A stretch of DNA of 64,000 bases from an uncultured archaeon (GCA_938048735.1 CALIUM010000008.1:1-64000); one strand, 5' to 3'. Positions 34,606-44,132 are shown, numbered from the stretch's first letter. Made by a program: numbers and translations. The notes: generated from the sequence alone by a model not told the origin.

Positions 34606-34719
34606 ATGGGCGCGGAGATGGTCACACTAAAACAGATTGAAAAGATAATAACGGACAGAGGCCCTCCAATACCATCGATACTCCCAACCATCAAACTTTT
34701 TTGGAGCACAATTGTCTAA
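34606..34719 (+). CDS. small hypothetical protein from the divergent promoter
   Basis: 37 residues: MGAEMVTLKQIEKIITDRGP, then PIPSILPTIKLFWSTIV. It has AAGGTGGTG just upstream of the ATG and a strong TATA unit at 34550-34560, so it is likely expressed even though short. No family recognised. It could be a peptide partner of the HTH protein (for example an antitoxin or signal), or the head of a truncated gene, as nothing coding follows. Confidence 0.45.
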   Translation: MGAEMVTLKQIEKIITDRGPPIPSILPTIKLFWSTIV

Positions 34720-34793
34720 ATCGTTATGTTTTTATGAATCTGGTTGAATATCTCGCTTTAACCTTTTCAATTATAAAATTATATTCTCTATTT

Positions 34794-35984
34794 TTAAGCT
34801 ATGCTGTTCTTCCACCTAGTTATTATATAGGATAATGTGAATGGGATGATCATCGTGGTTGCAACTGAGACGGCTATGAATGATGTGAAGAGTTGCTGAT
34901 CTATCAACCCGGCTGAGTAGAGTATCTGTACAGGTATGATTCCCATGGAGAACTTCGCGCTAAGCCCAAGTCCGATCACCGTTATGGCCTTATAGTTCAG
35001 CCCTGCCATCCTGCCAACTATCAGCGACGCCAGGAGCTTTCCAAAGAAGTTGGCCGATAGTAGGAGAAGGGTCAAGGCGATGTTCCCCGTCAGGCTTGAG
35101 AGGCTCATTCCCAAACCGATCTCGAAGAAGAAGAGGGGCCCTAAGAGTCCATACGCCATGGCTGCAAGGGGCTTGAGAACCCTATCCTCTTGGCCCAGCG
35201 GCCTCAGGGAGACCTGGAAGGTTAACCCCGCCGTGAGGGAGCCGAGGAGGAGGCCGAGGCCGAAGAACTGGGATACGAATGTGAAGAGTAGGGCTGTGGA
35301 AGACATCAGGAGGAAGAGGCCAGGGTCCCTAAGCCCACCCTCCACCCGCGATATTAGGGGAAGAACAAACCTGGAGAAGAGCAGCGCTAGGAGTATGAGA
35401 TCAATAACGCCAAGAGCCATGAAGGACGGGCTCACCGGAGCCGCTCCATAGCCAACCATCAGAGAGGCCAATGAGGCGAGCATGACCTCTGCTACGTCGT
35501 CAATCACCCCAGGCCCAAGGATGAGGTTGGCCACCCTGGTCCTTATAACCCCCAGCTCATCCAGAACTGGTGCTATGGTGGCCTCCGCCACGGTGGCCAG
35601 GGCCGTCGATACGATAGCTGAGAGGAGGAGGGGATATCCATAGTAACCTAGGACTAGAAGGCCGAGGAGTGTGGAGAACCCCAGGTTTAGAACCGATAGC
35701 AGGGCTATGTGATATGTCAATCCCTTCAAGGTGTGGAGTTCCAATCTGAGCCCGACTAGGAAGAGGAGGAATATTATCCCGAGCTGGGCCATGGTATGGA
35801 AGGCCTCCCCAGATGCTGCTTCAGCAAGCCATGAGGAGGAGAACTGCATCTGGAATAAAACGCCTATGAGGAGGGGGGCGAGTAGGCTTGGCATCCTCAT
35901 CCTCTCTAGGCCCAGGCTGAGGATGAAGGAGGCTAGAAGTAAACCTGAGATTAGAGCTAAAATGGATAAATATTGTTCCGGCAT
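34794..35984 (-). CDS. CPA2-type cation/proton antiporter (KefB/Na+/H+ exchanger-like)
   Basis: 396 residues, about 12 transmembrane helices. The opening LALISGLLLASFILSLGLER and MPSLLAPLLIGVLFQ, the GIIFLLFLVGLRLEL helix and the discontinuous-helix region LGPGVIDDVAEV (paired Asp as in electrogenic exchangers of the family) mark the monovalent cation:proton antiporter-2 family. The C-terminal regulatory TrkA domains of Kef proteins are absent, so it is a minimal transporter of Na+ or K+ for H+. Single gene with an AT-rich promoter. It lies next to membrane cassette 2, but no direct link is visible. Confidence 0.85.
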   Translation of the reverse strand: MPEQYLSILALISGLLLASFILSLGLERMRMPSLLAPLLIGVLFQMQFSSSWLAEAASGEAFHTMAQLGIIFLLFLVGLRLELHTLKGLTYHIALLSVLNLGFSTLLGLLVLGYYGYPLLLSAIVSTALATVAEATIAPVLDELGVIRTRVANLILGPGVIDDVAEVMLASLASLMVGYGAAPVSPSFMALGVIDLILLALLFSRFVLPLISRVEGGLRDPGLFLLMSSTALLFTFVSQFFGLGLLLGSLTAGLTFQVSLRPLGQEDRVLKPLAAMAYGLLGPLFFFEIGLGMSLSSLTGNIALTLLLLSANFFGKLLASLIVGRMAGLNYKAITVIGLGLSAKFSMGIIPVQILYSAGLIDQQLFTSFIAVSVATTMIIPFTLSYIITRWKNSIA

Positions 35985-36120
35985 CCTTCCCCCTTCATAT
36001 TCTTAGAGGTTATCCGGAATGGGTGAAGATATGATAAATATAAATTTAACTAATCCTTTAAAGAATTAATAATCCATTATGGTGAAAATATGGAAAAATA
36101 TGGTGGATGATGTTTCTATT

Positions 36121-36777
36121 TTACTCCTTTTTTATAAGGTTGTCCACTATTATCAGTATTATTGCGACTATCGAGGCGTAGAGGCCGGGTGGGCGGACTA
36201 CAGTAGGTATCAGTGATATCGCGAAGCCTATGTTGGACATGAGGAATAGGCCGAGGGTGGTTCCGAAGCAGATCATCATGGAGTAGATCCCTAACTTTGC
36301 GACAGGGGCTAGGGCGCCCTTATGCTCGAAGGTGTAGAGGAAGTATGCTAGGGATGTTATGGCCGTCACTAAAAGGATGAGGTTATTGACACCGGTGAAA
36401 ATGTCCTTGGTAAATAGGCTCCCAATGTCGAGCTGCCTTACAATCTGGGCCATTACGGCCCCCTTCATCGCGACCCCTAGGCCCGCTCCTGAGAGGAGGG
36501 CTATGGGCCACCGGCTAACCCACCAGAGGCTCTTGGAGAACCTGGTATACATCATGAGGCCGAGGGCCACCGCTATCAGTGTCGGGCTGAGCCACTGCTG
36601 CTTTACCACGATAGGGATGTATATCCTGTTGAAGAGCACGTCTAGGCCCACCTTGACCGATATGGCTAGGGCAAGGCCGACGAGCAGAGCCTCGCCTATC
36701 CTGTAGAATATGTTCTCCCTGTAGAGGAAGGACCAGGCCATGAGGATAACTATGCTCATGACAAGGGCATCTATCAA
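36121..36777 (-). CDS. membrane cassette 2, subunit D
   Basis: 218 residues, about six transmembrane helices. Subunit-D signature YRENIFYRIGEALLVGLALA near the N-terminus and WPIALLSGAGLGVAMKGAVM with AQIVRQLD after the third helix, as in copies 1 and 3. FEHKGALAPVAKLGIYSMMI corresponds to FTREHVGVYGGLARFGRIIMM-like segments of copy 1. Overlaps subunit C by 4 nt. No known family; function unknown. Confidence 0.8.
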   Translation of the reverse strand: MIDALVMSIVILMAWSFLYRENIFYRIGEALLVGLALAISVKVGLDVLFNRIYIPIVVKQQWLSPTLIAVALGLMMYTRFSKSLWWVSRWPIALLSGAGLGVAMKGAVMAQIVRQLDIGSLFTKDIFTGVNNLILLVTAITSLAYFLYTFEHKGALAPVAKLGIYSMMICFGTTLGLFLMSNIGFAISLIPTVVRPPGLYASIVAIILIIVDNLIKKE

Positions 36778-37610
36778 CCCTTACCACCCCTTCTCCTCGT
36801 GAAGTACCAGATGTTCCCGATGATTATCAGTCCGACCCCGTATATGTGGGATAGGGTCTGGGCGTCGAGGGTTCTTAGGCCCTCTCCGGGCATCCCTGTG
36901 AGCTTCTCATATCCCGCCGCATCGCTCTCAGCCCCTATATACCCCGTTATCAGCCTCTTCTCGTAATATGGAAGCGTCCAGGGGACCGTCGCGATGAGCG
37001 TGTTGATTATCAAAGGCTTGCCGTAACCTCCAAGCTGCCTGGGGTATGGGTCCGGGCTCGTCGAGGTGGAGAACCCGATCAGGGCTATATCGGAGATGGA
37101 GCGGACATCTCTCAACATGGGCAGTTTATCGATGGTGTTTCCATACGCGTCTGTTTTGACGATGCCCTGGAAGTCCTTAGCCATGGCCATGAGGGTGGTC
37201 TCGTATCCCGGGATCCAGCCTAGGTTCACGTAGTCCTCGCCATACTTCAACCCCCTAGTGTCTACATACTCCCTCAGGATCCTCTCGGCGTTGAGGGAGC
37301 CATCCACGCTGTAGGTGGTCACTATGATCACCTTGATCCCCTTCCTCCTGATAAGGTCGAATAGGTGGCGGTATATGGCCACCTCGGCTGGGCCTACCTG
37401 CCCCCAGGTGCCGACCGAGAAGTCGGTTATCCACATCGCGATGTCTCCGCTTTTCAGATCCTCTATCTGCCTGTATACCTCAACGGTGTTTGAGCTGATG
37501 CTTATCGGGAGGCCTAGGGGGGAGATAGCCGGGATGGCGATCAATATGATGAAGATCATGAAGACAGCCCTATCTACCAGTGGAATACCGGTTCTCTGCA
37601 CCTCATCCAC
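36774..37610 (-). CDS. membrane cassette 2, subunit C
   Basis: 278 residues from a GTG at 37610. N-terminal helix (VFMIFIILIAIPAISPLGLP), soluble alpha/beta domain and C-terminal helix (IYGVGLIIIGNIWYFTRRR). Blocks shared with the other copies: LKYGEDYVNLGWIPGYET, VKTDAYGNTIDKLPMLRDVR, IGFSTSTSPDPYPRQLGG and TLDAQTLSHIYGVG (C-terminal; (M/L)DAQ(S/T)xSH in copies 2 and 3). KVIIVTTYSVDG is a hydrophobic strand. Starts 8 nt inside the end of subunit B. The DAQ-SH motif in front of the last helix is a possible functional site. Confidence 0.8.
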   Translation of the reverse strand: MDEVQRTGIPLVDRAVFMIFIILIAIPAISPLGLPISISSNTVEVYRQIEDLKSGDIAMWITDFSVGTWGQVGPAEVAIYRHLFDLIRRKGIKVIIVTTYSVDGSLNAERILREYVDTRGLKYGEDYVNLGWIPGYETTLMAMAKDFQGIVKTDAYGNTIDKLPMLRDVRSISDIALIGFSTSTSPDPYPRQLGGYGKPLIINTLIATVPWTLPYYEKRLITGYIGAESDAAGYEKLTGMPGEGLRTLDAQTLSHIYGVGLIIIGNIWYFTRRRGGKG

Positions 37611-38214
37611 CTCCCAGATATGAACGTTCTCTGCCTATTATTGCCCTCATGAAGAGGACGATCATGCTGATCCCCATCCCTATCAGGATCCCCCTATATG
37701 CCCCAGTGTTAGGAACGTTCTTTATCCAATCGCCTACTGTTATCAGCTGAGGGGAGAGCGCTCGGATGCTCGGGGTGTTGTAGAGCAATATAACTACGGT
37801 GACGATGAGCAGTAATATGGCCGTCGGAGACTTCAGCCTCGCCCCCCTGAGGAAGACGGTGTAGGTGTAGAAGCCGACGAAGGATGATATCGACATGCTC
37901 AAAGGCGTGTAGAGCTTGGAAAAGATCCAGTCATATATGCTCTTATTCAGGTAGGCTATTGCAAGATAAAATAAGAAGCTTCCGATTACCAGTACGCTGT
38001 AATATACGTCTCTCCCCTTCCTTATGTTGTTTAAGTGGTATCTGAAGAGGTTCACAACCCCTATAAGGTATGAGAATGTAACGAGTATAACCACCCAGCT
38101 CAAGAGCTCAGAGGCCTGCACGGATAGGTTTCCAGTGTAGTAATCAATCAGCGGAAGCAAGGAACCTATGGCGAACAGAATTATGGGGATCTCTATCCTC
38201 CTGAGAAAACTCAT
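37603..38214 (-). CDS. membrane cassette 2, subunit B
   Basis: 203 residues, six transmembrane helices. Shared B features: FRYHLNNIRKGRD after helix 3 and VGDWIKNVPNTGAYRGILIG before the last helix (xxDWIxxVPNxxxYRxIxIGxG in copies 2 and 3). Ends with a basic RAIIGRERSYLGGG tail, matching LILRKEVTWMG in copy 3. Lies 6 nt after subunit A and overlaps C by 8 nt. No family known to me. Confidence 0.8.
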   Translation of the reverse strand: MSFLRRIEIPIILFAIGSLLPLIDYYTGNLSVQASELLSWVVILVTFSYLIGVVNLFRYHLNNIRKGRDVYYSVLVIGSFLFYLAIAYLNKSIYDWIFSKLYTPLSMSISSFVGFYTYTVFLRGARLKSPTAILLLIVTVVILLYNTPSIRALSPQLITVGDWIKNVPNTGAYRGILIGMGISMIVLFMRAIIGRERSYLGGG

Positions 38215-38220
38215 CTCACC

Positions 38221-39000
38221 TCACCACGCTGAGAGATAACCTATCAGGTTGAATCCGGCTGTGGAGGCAGCGGCCGCCAGTATGAAGAGAGCTATAAGGA
38301 TTATCTTGTAGAGGTCCTGACCCCTGAAGTAGCCAATGGAGCCCGGGCTCCCCTCGAGGGCGGCCCCTGCTACGTAGAGTTCCTCTCCTATCAACAGGTA
38401 GTCGCAGACGCATATCATGATCGGGATGTAATAGAGCCTAGGGGTTCCTCCCAGCTGCATGCATCCAGCTATGGCTCCCGCCCCGAGTTGGTTTATAGTC
38501 TCCCATAGGGTCGCCCCGAATATCATGTTCACGGCGGGCCTCTCCCTCAATATGTACCCCATGACCGAGGTCATGAAGGCCGTCTGATACTCACCAACAT
38601 AATACACCATGTCTGGGGAGTACATGTCTGGATTCCCACTCTTCATATAACCAGCCTTGATGATGTCCTGAGCCACGGGCACGAGGTACGCTCTAGGTGT
38701 AGTGTATCTTAAATAGACCCCTGCCTTGCCGCAGGTCTCAGCCACCTTGCCGAGGATGGCCAACCCAGAGAGCGTCATGGGGGCATACTGGTCATCGGTT
38801 CCTCCGATCCCAGTGGTATAATGGACCGGCCTGTTCATCTCCGCAGCCCTCCCAACAGCCTCCTCAATGGCCTCCAGCGCTGGAAACTTCCTGATGCGAT
38901 ATCTAGGAACTCTTTTCTCAGCGCTCTTCATGTAGAAGTAAGCCAGTCCGATGCATATCACCATCAGTAAAAGCTCAAACTTTTTCCCCGAAAGAATCAT
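38221..39000 (-). CDS. membrane cassette 2, subunit A (DUF6754-like)
   Basis: 259 residues. An N-terminal helix (LLLMVICIGLAYFYMKSAEK), then RIRKFPALEAIEEAVGRAAE and MNRPVHYTTGIGG, TLSGLAILGKVAETCGKAG, FGATLWETINQLGAG, MQLGGTPRLYYIP, and CDYLLIGEELYVAGAALEGS followed by RGQDLYKIILIALF. The block order is identical to copies 1 and 3; copies 2 and 3 look closer to each other than to copy 1. First gene of the operon; an AT-rich region lies upstream. Confidence 0.82.
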   Translation of the reverse strand: MILSGKKFELLLMVICIGLAYFYMKSAEKRVPRYRIRKFPALEAIEEAVGRAAEMNRPVHYTTGIGGTDDQYAPMTLSGLAILGKVAETCGKAGVYLRYTTPRAYLVPVAQDIIKAGYMKSGNPDMYSPDMVYYVGEYQTAFMTSVMGYILRERPAVNMIFGATLWETINQLGAGAIAGCMQLGGTPRLYYIPIMICVCDYLLIGEELYVAGAALEGSPGSIGYFRGQDLYKIILIALFILAAAASTAGFNLIGYLSAW

Positions 39001-39405
39001 GTTTATCTGAAAACGGAGGATATCTTCATTGTATATTTAAGTATTTTGGGTTGTGAGGGGTTTGAGCATCATTCGTACGGATTTTTTAAGGGGAGATGGA
39101 AGGCTTGAGAAAACTGAAGAAGTTCCTTTATAAAAGGGCCCAAGGCCTAATATATCGCCCTTCTAACAAACCCTGAAGAGCCGTGGCAAATCGCCCCTAG
39201 CCGACCATCGGACAAATTCTCTGAAAGATTATAAAATGCCATTCCATTTTATCCGATATGTTTAGGAGTTAGCATCATAAGGCTCCCCAATAGAACATTA
39301 CAAACAATGGAAAACTTTTCATAACATTTTTCCTTAAAACTCTTCTATTTTTTAATTTAAAACAATTAATGGGAAGATATATATTCTTGATGGAGCTAGA
39401 GCTGG
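39001..39405. other. intergenic region, about 400 bp
   Basis: Divergent spacer between cassette 2 and the M81 gene. AT-rich at both ends with a moderately GC-rich centre at about 39140-39230. I looked there for a tRNA cloverleaf and found none. No frame with a ribosome-binding site. Probably carries the two promoters only. Confidence 0.5.
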
Positions 39406-40908
39406 ATGATGAAGATACTGACTGGTATGATCTCCCATGAGACCAATGTCTTCTCGAACATAGTTACTGATCTTAGGAAGTTCGAGGAGAGGACCCTTCT
39501 TAGGGGGAGGGAGGGGCTGGATTTCTACGCCGGGACCAGGAGCCCCATCGGGGGCTTCATAGACGCCTCGAAGGCCTGTGGCTTCGAGCTCGTTCCAACC
39601 ATCTTCGCCAGCGCCTCCCCCTCCGGAAAGGTCACAGACCAGGCCTTTGAGGCCCTCTTGGGGGAGGTTTTAAGGGGTATCAGGGAGAACAGGGACATAG
39701 ATGGGGTTCTACTCCACCTCCACGGGGCCGGTGTGACGGAGTCCTCAGACGACCTCGAGGGTGAGGTTTTAAGGGCTGTCAGGGAGGAGGTGGGCGGAGC
39801 GCCCATCATATCGACCTTCGACTTCCACGCCAACTACACGGAGCTCATGCTGAGGGAGGCCGACATCCTCGTCGGGTGGGATACATATCCCCATGTGGAC
39901 AGCTATGAGCGCTCCATGGATGCTGGGAGGCTTATGAAGGCCCTCCTTGAGGGGGAACTCAAGCCTACAAGCGTTATGAAGAAGCCCCCCATGATGCCGG
40001 CTCCCCAGGCCCAGTATACGGGGCGCCACCCCATGAAAACCGTTATGGAGAGAGCCTTGGCCGTGGAGAAGGAGGCTGGAGTGGCAAATGTAACGGTCGC
40101 AGGGGGCTTTCCCTGGTCTGATCATAAAGATGTCGGCGTCGCTGTGATAGTCACCACGAATAACGATGCTGGTCTAGCAGAGGAGAAGGCTCAGGAGATA
40201 GCTGACCTCATCTGGAGCCTAAGGAGAGATTTCCTCGTCAGGCCTACTCCAGTTCGCGAGGCTTTGAGGGAGGCCATGAAGGCAAAGGGTCCATATGTCT
40301 TAGCAGATATTGGGGATAACCCGGGGGGAGGAGCCCCAAGCGACGGGACCTTCGTGCTCAAGGCCATGCTCGAGATGGGTGTAAGGGATGCTGTACTAGC
40401 CGTAATGTGGGATCCAGAAGCAGTGGCTAAGGCCATCGAGGCGGGGGTTGGAAACAAGGTCACCCTGAGGGTGGGTGGGAAGACCGACGAGTTCCACGGG
40501 AAGCCTGTTGAGGTGACGGGCAAGGTTCGGATCATCAGCGATGGGAGGTTCCAGCATAAGGGGCCCATGATGACCGGTGTCTGGACCGAGATGGGGAGGA
40601 CCGTGGTCTTGGAGTGCAACGGGATCGACCTGATACTGGCTGAGAGGCGCCTACAGCCAACAGACCTCCAGCTGTATAGGAGCATCGGCATAGAGCCCAC
40701 TGAGAAAAGGATAATCGTCGTCAAGTCCTCTGTGCACTATAGGGCCTCCCATGAGCCCATAGCGGAGAAGGTCATAGAGCTCGACACACCTGGCTTGACG
40801 AGCCCCCGCCTAGCAGGCCTCCCATTCAAGAAGATAAGGAGGCCCATATTCCCATTAGACCCTTCGATGCTCGGGATAGTAGAACTCAAAGGATTTGAGG
40901 AAGAATAA
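39406..40908 (+). CDS. M81 family metallopeptidase (MlrC-like)
   Basis: 500 residues, complete. The opening KILTGMISHETNVFSN, the FDFHANYTELML region and the GWDTYPHVDSYERSMDAGRL block are typical of the MlrC N-terminal domain (the enzyme that opens linearised microcystin in the model organism); the C-terminal domain starts at about residue 300 with YVLADIGDNPGGGAPSDGT. ISHETN, D-x-H and HVD supply candidate zinc ligands. In archaea the real substrate is unknown, perhaps short or modified peptides or D-residue compounds. Stands alone with its own promoter; compatible with peptide catabolism in the window. Confidence 0.85.
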   Translation: MMKILTGMISHETNVFSNIVTDLRKFEERTLLRGREGLDFYAGTRSPIGGFIDASKACGFELVPTIFASASPSGKVTDQAFEALLGEVLRGIRENRDIDGVLLHLHGAGVTESSDDLEGEVLRAVREEVGGAPIISTFDFHANYTELMLREADILVGWDTYPHVDSYERSMDAGRLMKALLEGELKPTSVMKKPPMMPAPQAQYTGRHPMKTVMERALAVEKEAGVANVTVAGGFPWSDHKDVGVAVIVTTNNDAGLAEEKAQEIADLIWSLRRDFLVRPTPVREALREAMKAKGPYVLADIGDNPGGGAPSDGTFVLKAMLEMGVRDAVLAVMWDPEAVAKAIEAGVGNKVTLRVGGKTDEFHGKPVEVTGKVRIISDGRFQHKGPMMTGVWTEMGRTVVLECNGIDLILAERRLQPTDLQLYRSIGIEPTEKRIIVVKSSVHYRASHEPIAEKVIELDTPGLTSPRLAGLPFKKIRRPIFPLDPSMLGIVELKGFEEE

Positions 40909-41135
40909 CCCTTCCATCTTATAGTCATCACAACTATTTGTTTAAATTAAGCTATCAATTTCTCAATATATACGATTATCTACTCAATTTAAACTCAAAA
41001 ATCGAGCATTAAAAACCAAGTCCCAAGGTGATGATACCCAGTCGGCGATGGGGATGTGGTATGCCTGTGCCCATGACTAAATATATCTAAAATATCGAAA
41101 ATCTCCAATTAAAAACATGGTTATTTATCTTAAAC

Positions 41136-42995
41136 CTAAGAGAAGTAGGATGGGGGCACTGTGGGCTTACCGGTCTCTTCCCTTAGGGTTTGGAGGCCTT
41201 TCTTTATCCTGCTGTGAACCTCCCAGAACTCCATGGGCATCCCCTCCTCGTTCTTGTATATGGCCTCCATCCTCGCGCATTTCTCTAGAAGCTTATCCAC
41301 CCTGATCGAGAATTGTATTGTGTAGTCGGCCTCCGAGTAATCCCTATGGAATATCTTCTTGAAGAGGTCTCTCAGGTCCTCGTACATTGGTATGTATCCC
41401 ACGGGCGTCTTTATGGCTTCATATTCATCATGGATCCTCCCTTCAGCCCAGATAAGCCAGACCTTCTTGTCGACCTTCTCGTTAGTGTATCTGCCCTCAT
41501 GCTTGAGGAAGTAGTTGGTGGCATAGACCTTTGGGCAGAGCTTAAGCCTCCTCCCGAACTTTATATGGTTTGTGATATAGGTTCCCAGGGACACAACCAT
41601 GAAGTCTAGGTTGGACATGGGGTTAAAGGCCTTGACACCCACCTTGTCTAGGGTTGCAGCCGTGGTCTCCGACTCTATAGTGGCCCCAATGTAGACCCCG
41701 TGCTCCCAGTCGAAGGCCTCAAGGATCGGGACATTAGTGTCTGAGTCCCTGCCACCATATAGGATGCCTCTGACCACAACACCCTCAGGGTCGTCTAGCA
41801 TCGGGTCCACATTGTCAAGCTCCTTCAGGCGCATGGTATACCTAGCATTCGGATGGGCGAAGGGGATGAGCTGCCCCTCCGCATCCCTCTTCCCCTCCCA
41901 CCACTCTCCAGAGTGGTTTATGCCCCTCTTCGGGATGTCATCCCTACCCATCCCCAGCCAGTATGGGACCCCATCCGCTACGAGGACGTTCGAGAATATC
42001 AGCTCCCTGGGCGTTGTGAGGGCTTTGTATATGAGGGGGTCATCTATGGGGTTGACGTCAGCGATGACCCCGAATATCCCAGACTCGACATTCACAGCCC
42101 TAGCGCGCCCCTCCTCATCCATCCTGAGGTAGGCCAGGTCGTCTCCTACAATCGTCTGGCCCGGTATCATAGCCGTTGAGGTCTTCCCGCAGTAGCTTGG
42201 ATAGGCCCCGGTGAAGTATGTCACCCTATTCTTCCCCTCGGGCCTGACCCCCATGATCAGCATGTGCTCAGCCAGCCAGTCCTCCCTGTTCGCCTTATAT
42301 ATGGCGAGGCGCAGGGCGAGCTTCTTAAGTCCCACCGTGTTGCCGGCGTACTGGGTGTTAACGGAGTATACCTTCCCTTCTTCGAGGTCTATGTAGATTC
42401 TCCTCTTATCCGTGTTCTTTGAGCATCCCCTCTCGTCTAGCTCCCCCGCGGAGTGGATGAAGGTGAAGAATTCTTTAGACCCCTTGAGCCTCTTGAACTG
42501 CTCGTATCCGCTCCTGTATAGGAGGTCCTCGCTGTGGGCAACATAGTAGGAGTCTGTCAGCTGCAGGGCTCCGATGGAGAACCTGGAGTTTGTGGGGCCC
42601 AGGCAGAAGAACCTGACTATAAGGTCCTTGCCCCTCATCGAGCCCTTCAGCAGGCCTAAAACCTCCCTCAGCCCTTCATCCCTGTCCACGGTGTTTATCC
42701 CATAGCTCAGCTTCCTCCCGCCCGGCATGAGGACCGCTGTGCTCGCCCTGTCTCTCCCCTGGTCGTAGTATCCATCGAAATGGACGGTGTGCCCCTCCAT
42801 CCTGAGCCTCATCTCCTCCCCCTTCTCTATGGCCATCCTTCGGATGTAGGCTATCTCCTCTGGGTCGTCGGTTACAACAAGAACCCTTGAAGGTTCACAG
42901 AGATCAACAAACCTCTCCACGATCTCCATCACATAGGGGTTCTCAAGAGCCTCAAGCCTCTCGAGATTCTCTCCAGATATGGGACCAGACCTCAA
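41136..42995 (-). CDS. pckG: phosphoenolpyruvate carboxykinase (GTP)
   Basis: 619 residues from a TTG start at 42995, with AAGGAGAAGG as ribosome-binding site. GTP-type signatures: the P-loop (kinase-1a) PSYCGKTSTAM, kinase-2-type VGDDLAYLRMDEEGR, GVIADVNPIDDP, FSNVLVADG, and substrate-binding MGRDDIPKRGINHSGEWWEG. The hypermobile-loop cysteine is retained in SYCGK. It interconverts oxaloacetate and PEP with GTP; in an anaerobic archaeon it serves gluconeogenesis or anaplerosis from the 2-oxoacid/acetyl-CoA pathway. Monocistronic. Confidence 0.92.
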   Translation of the reverse strand: MRSGPISGENLERLEALENPYVMEIVERFVDLCEPSRVLVVTDDPEEIAYIRRMAIEKGEEMRLRMEGHTVHFDGYYDQGRDRASTAVLMPGGRKLSYGINTVDRDEGLREVLGLLKGSMRGKDLIVRFFCLGPTNSRFSIGALQLTDSYYVAHSEDLLYRSGYEQFKRLKGSKEFFTFIHSAGELDERGCSKNTDKRRIYIDLEEGKVYSVNTQYAGNTVGLKKLALRLAIYKANREDWLAEHMLIMGVRPEGKNRVTYFTGAYPSYCGKTSTAMIPGQTIVGDDLAYLRMDEEGRARAVNVESGIFGVIADVNPIDDPLIYKALTTPRELIFSNVLVADGVPYWLGMGRDDIPKRGINHSGEWWEGKRDAEGQLIPFAHPNARYTMRLKELDNVDPMLDDPEGVVVRGILYGGRDSDTNVPILEAFDWEHGVYIGATIESETTAATLDKVGVKAFNPMSNLDFMVVSLGTYITNHIKFGRRLKLCPKVYATNYFLKHEGRYTNEKVDKKVWLIWAEGRIHDEYEAIKTPVGYIPMYEDLRDLFKKIFHRDYSEADYTIQFSIRVDKLLEKCARMEAIYKNEEGMPMEFWEVHSRIKKGLQTLREETGKPTVPPSYFS

Positions 42996-43082
42996 TCCTT
43001 CTCCTTGAAGGTTATCATCAACCCCTTATAGCGCTTTCTGAAATTTCTCATAGACCGGTGAGGCTTACGATCCATTTAGGGC

Positions 43083-44054
43083 TTATAATTCCTCTGATGG
43101 TAGGCCCATGAATTCCCATACCCTCTTGGCCTCTTCAAAAACCTCCTCGGCGCCCCCATATACACCATCCCCCAGATACTTCAGGATCTCTCCTAGGAGG
43201 ACTCTCCTGTCCGGGGATACCCAACACCTCCACCTCCCGCACCTCTCAATAAGCTCTATCTTAGAGGAGGGCCAGTCTTCATAGGCTTGGAGAGCCCATA
43301 AGACTGATCTGGGCCCGAATGGTGAAGGAAGGGAAATCCCCTCCTCGACGAGCCTCTTGAACCTATAGGCGTCACGATACATGGCGTAGTTGTTAAAGAA
43401 GATGTAAACCCTCCTCTCAGCCAGGGGCTTGACCTTCTCCCTTAGGGCCTCCAACTCCCTATTCGCGTAGCTGTACTCCAAGTTATACCCGGGTAGGCCA
43501 TGAAGCCTGAAGTAGAGGGTGTCGCCCATCCATGCCGGAGAACCCTTCAAAGGGTCGACCACATGGATGACATTGAACCTCTCCAGGGACTCGCGGAGGA
43601 ACTTTAACCCATCCCCCGACTCCCAGCTACCGCCCCTGGGCTCCCACGCCAGCCTGATCTCTCCATCTGCAACCCTCTCGAAGAACTCTGTAAGATTCTT
43701 GAATGACTCCCTACAGGCCCTCAGGCTTGCCGGTGTCTGGAGTAAGAGGATCCCGGCGCCGCAGGCCCTAGCCGCCTCCACCATCCTCTCCATCCCCCTA
43801 AGGGCCTCATCAGACGGCCTCATCATGGCCTCATGGGTTATGGATCTATGGCACTTCAAGGTGAACTCGAAGCCCTCGGGTACGCTCATCCTCCATCCCC
43901 TATAGGTCTCGGGCCTATGAAACCTGTAGAAGCTGCTGTCCACCTCAACAGCCTTGAAGACCTCGGAGTAGGCCTTCAACTCCCCCACCTTAAGCCTCGA
44001 TGGGTGGAGGAACTCGTAAATCCTCGACCAACCGCAGGTCCCCACGAGGATCAT
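43083..44054 (-). CDS. DUF72 family protein (YecE-like)
   Basis: 323 residues. Opening ILVGTCGWSRIYEFLHPSRL, AVEVDSSFYRFHRPETYRGW, FEFTLKCHRSITHE and YIFFNNYAMYRDAYRFKRLV are the conserved blocks of the DUF72/YecE TIM-barrel family. The normal DUF72 core is about 240 residues; the extra 80 C-terminal residues (from LPSPFGPRSVLWALQAYED) form an added helical part. Biochemical role not established; nuclease or metal-dependent hydrolase roles have been suggested from fold only. Directly left of the integrated element. Confidence 0.82.
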   Translation of the reverse strand: MILVGTCGWSRIYEFLHPSRLKVGELKAYSEVFKAVEVDSSFYRFHRPETYRGWRMSVPEGFEFTLKCHRSITHEAMMRPSDEALRGMERMVEAARACGAGILLLQTPASLRACRESFKNLTEFFERVADGEIRLAWEPRGGSWESGDGLKFLRESLERFNVIHVVDPLKGSPAWMGDTLYFRLHGLPGYNLEYSYANRELEALREKVKPLAERRVYIFFNNYAMYRDAYRFKRLVEEGISLPSPFGPRSVLWALQAYEDWPSSKIELIERCGRWRCWVSPDRRVLLGEILKYLGDGVYGGAEEVFEEAKRVWEFMGLPSEEL

Positions 44055-44108
44055 CTCAACCCATCATCTTAGAGAAGATCTGATCGGATTAAATTAGGCC
44101 TGCGAAGA

Positions 44109-44132
44109 GAGCTTGAAGACGGCTTCAAGCTC
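44109..44132. terminator. hairpin between zinc-ribbon gene and DUF72 gene
   Basis: GAGCTTGAAG-ACGG-CTTCAAGCTC: perfect 10-bp arms with a 4-nt loop. It lies downstream of the minus-strand zinc-ribbon gene (ends 44210) and upstream of DUF72. No T-run follows on the minus strand, so a transcript-end or insulating hairpin is tentative; it is also close to the left edge of the mobile element. Confidence 0.4.

Noticed and set aside
41018-41060. GTGATGA box resembling the C box of an archaeal C/D sRNA
   Set aside because: No CTGA D box at the right distance and no clear C'/D' pair.
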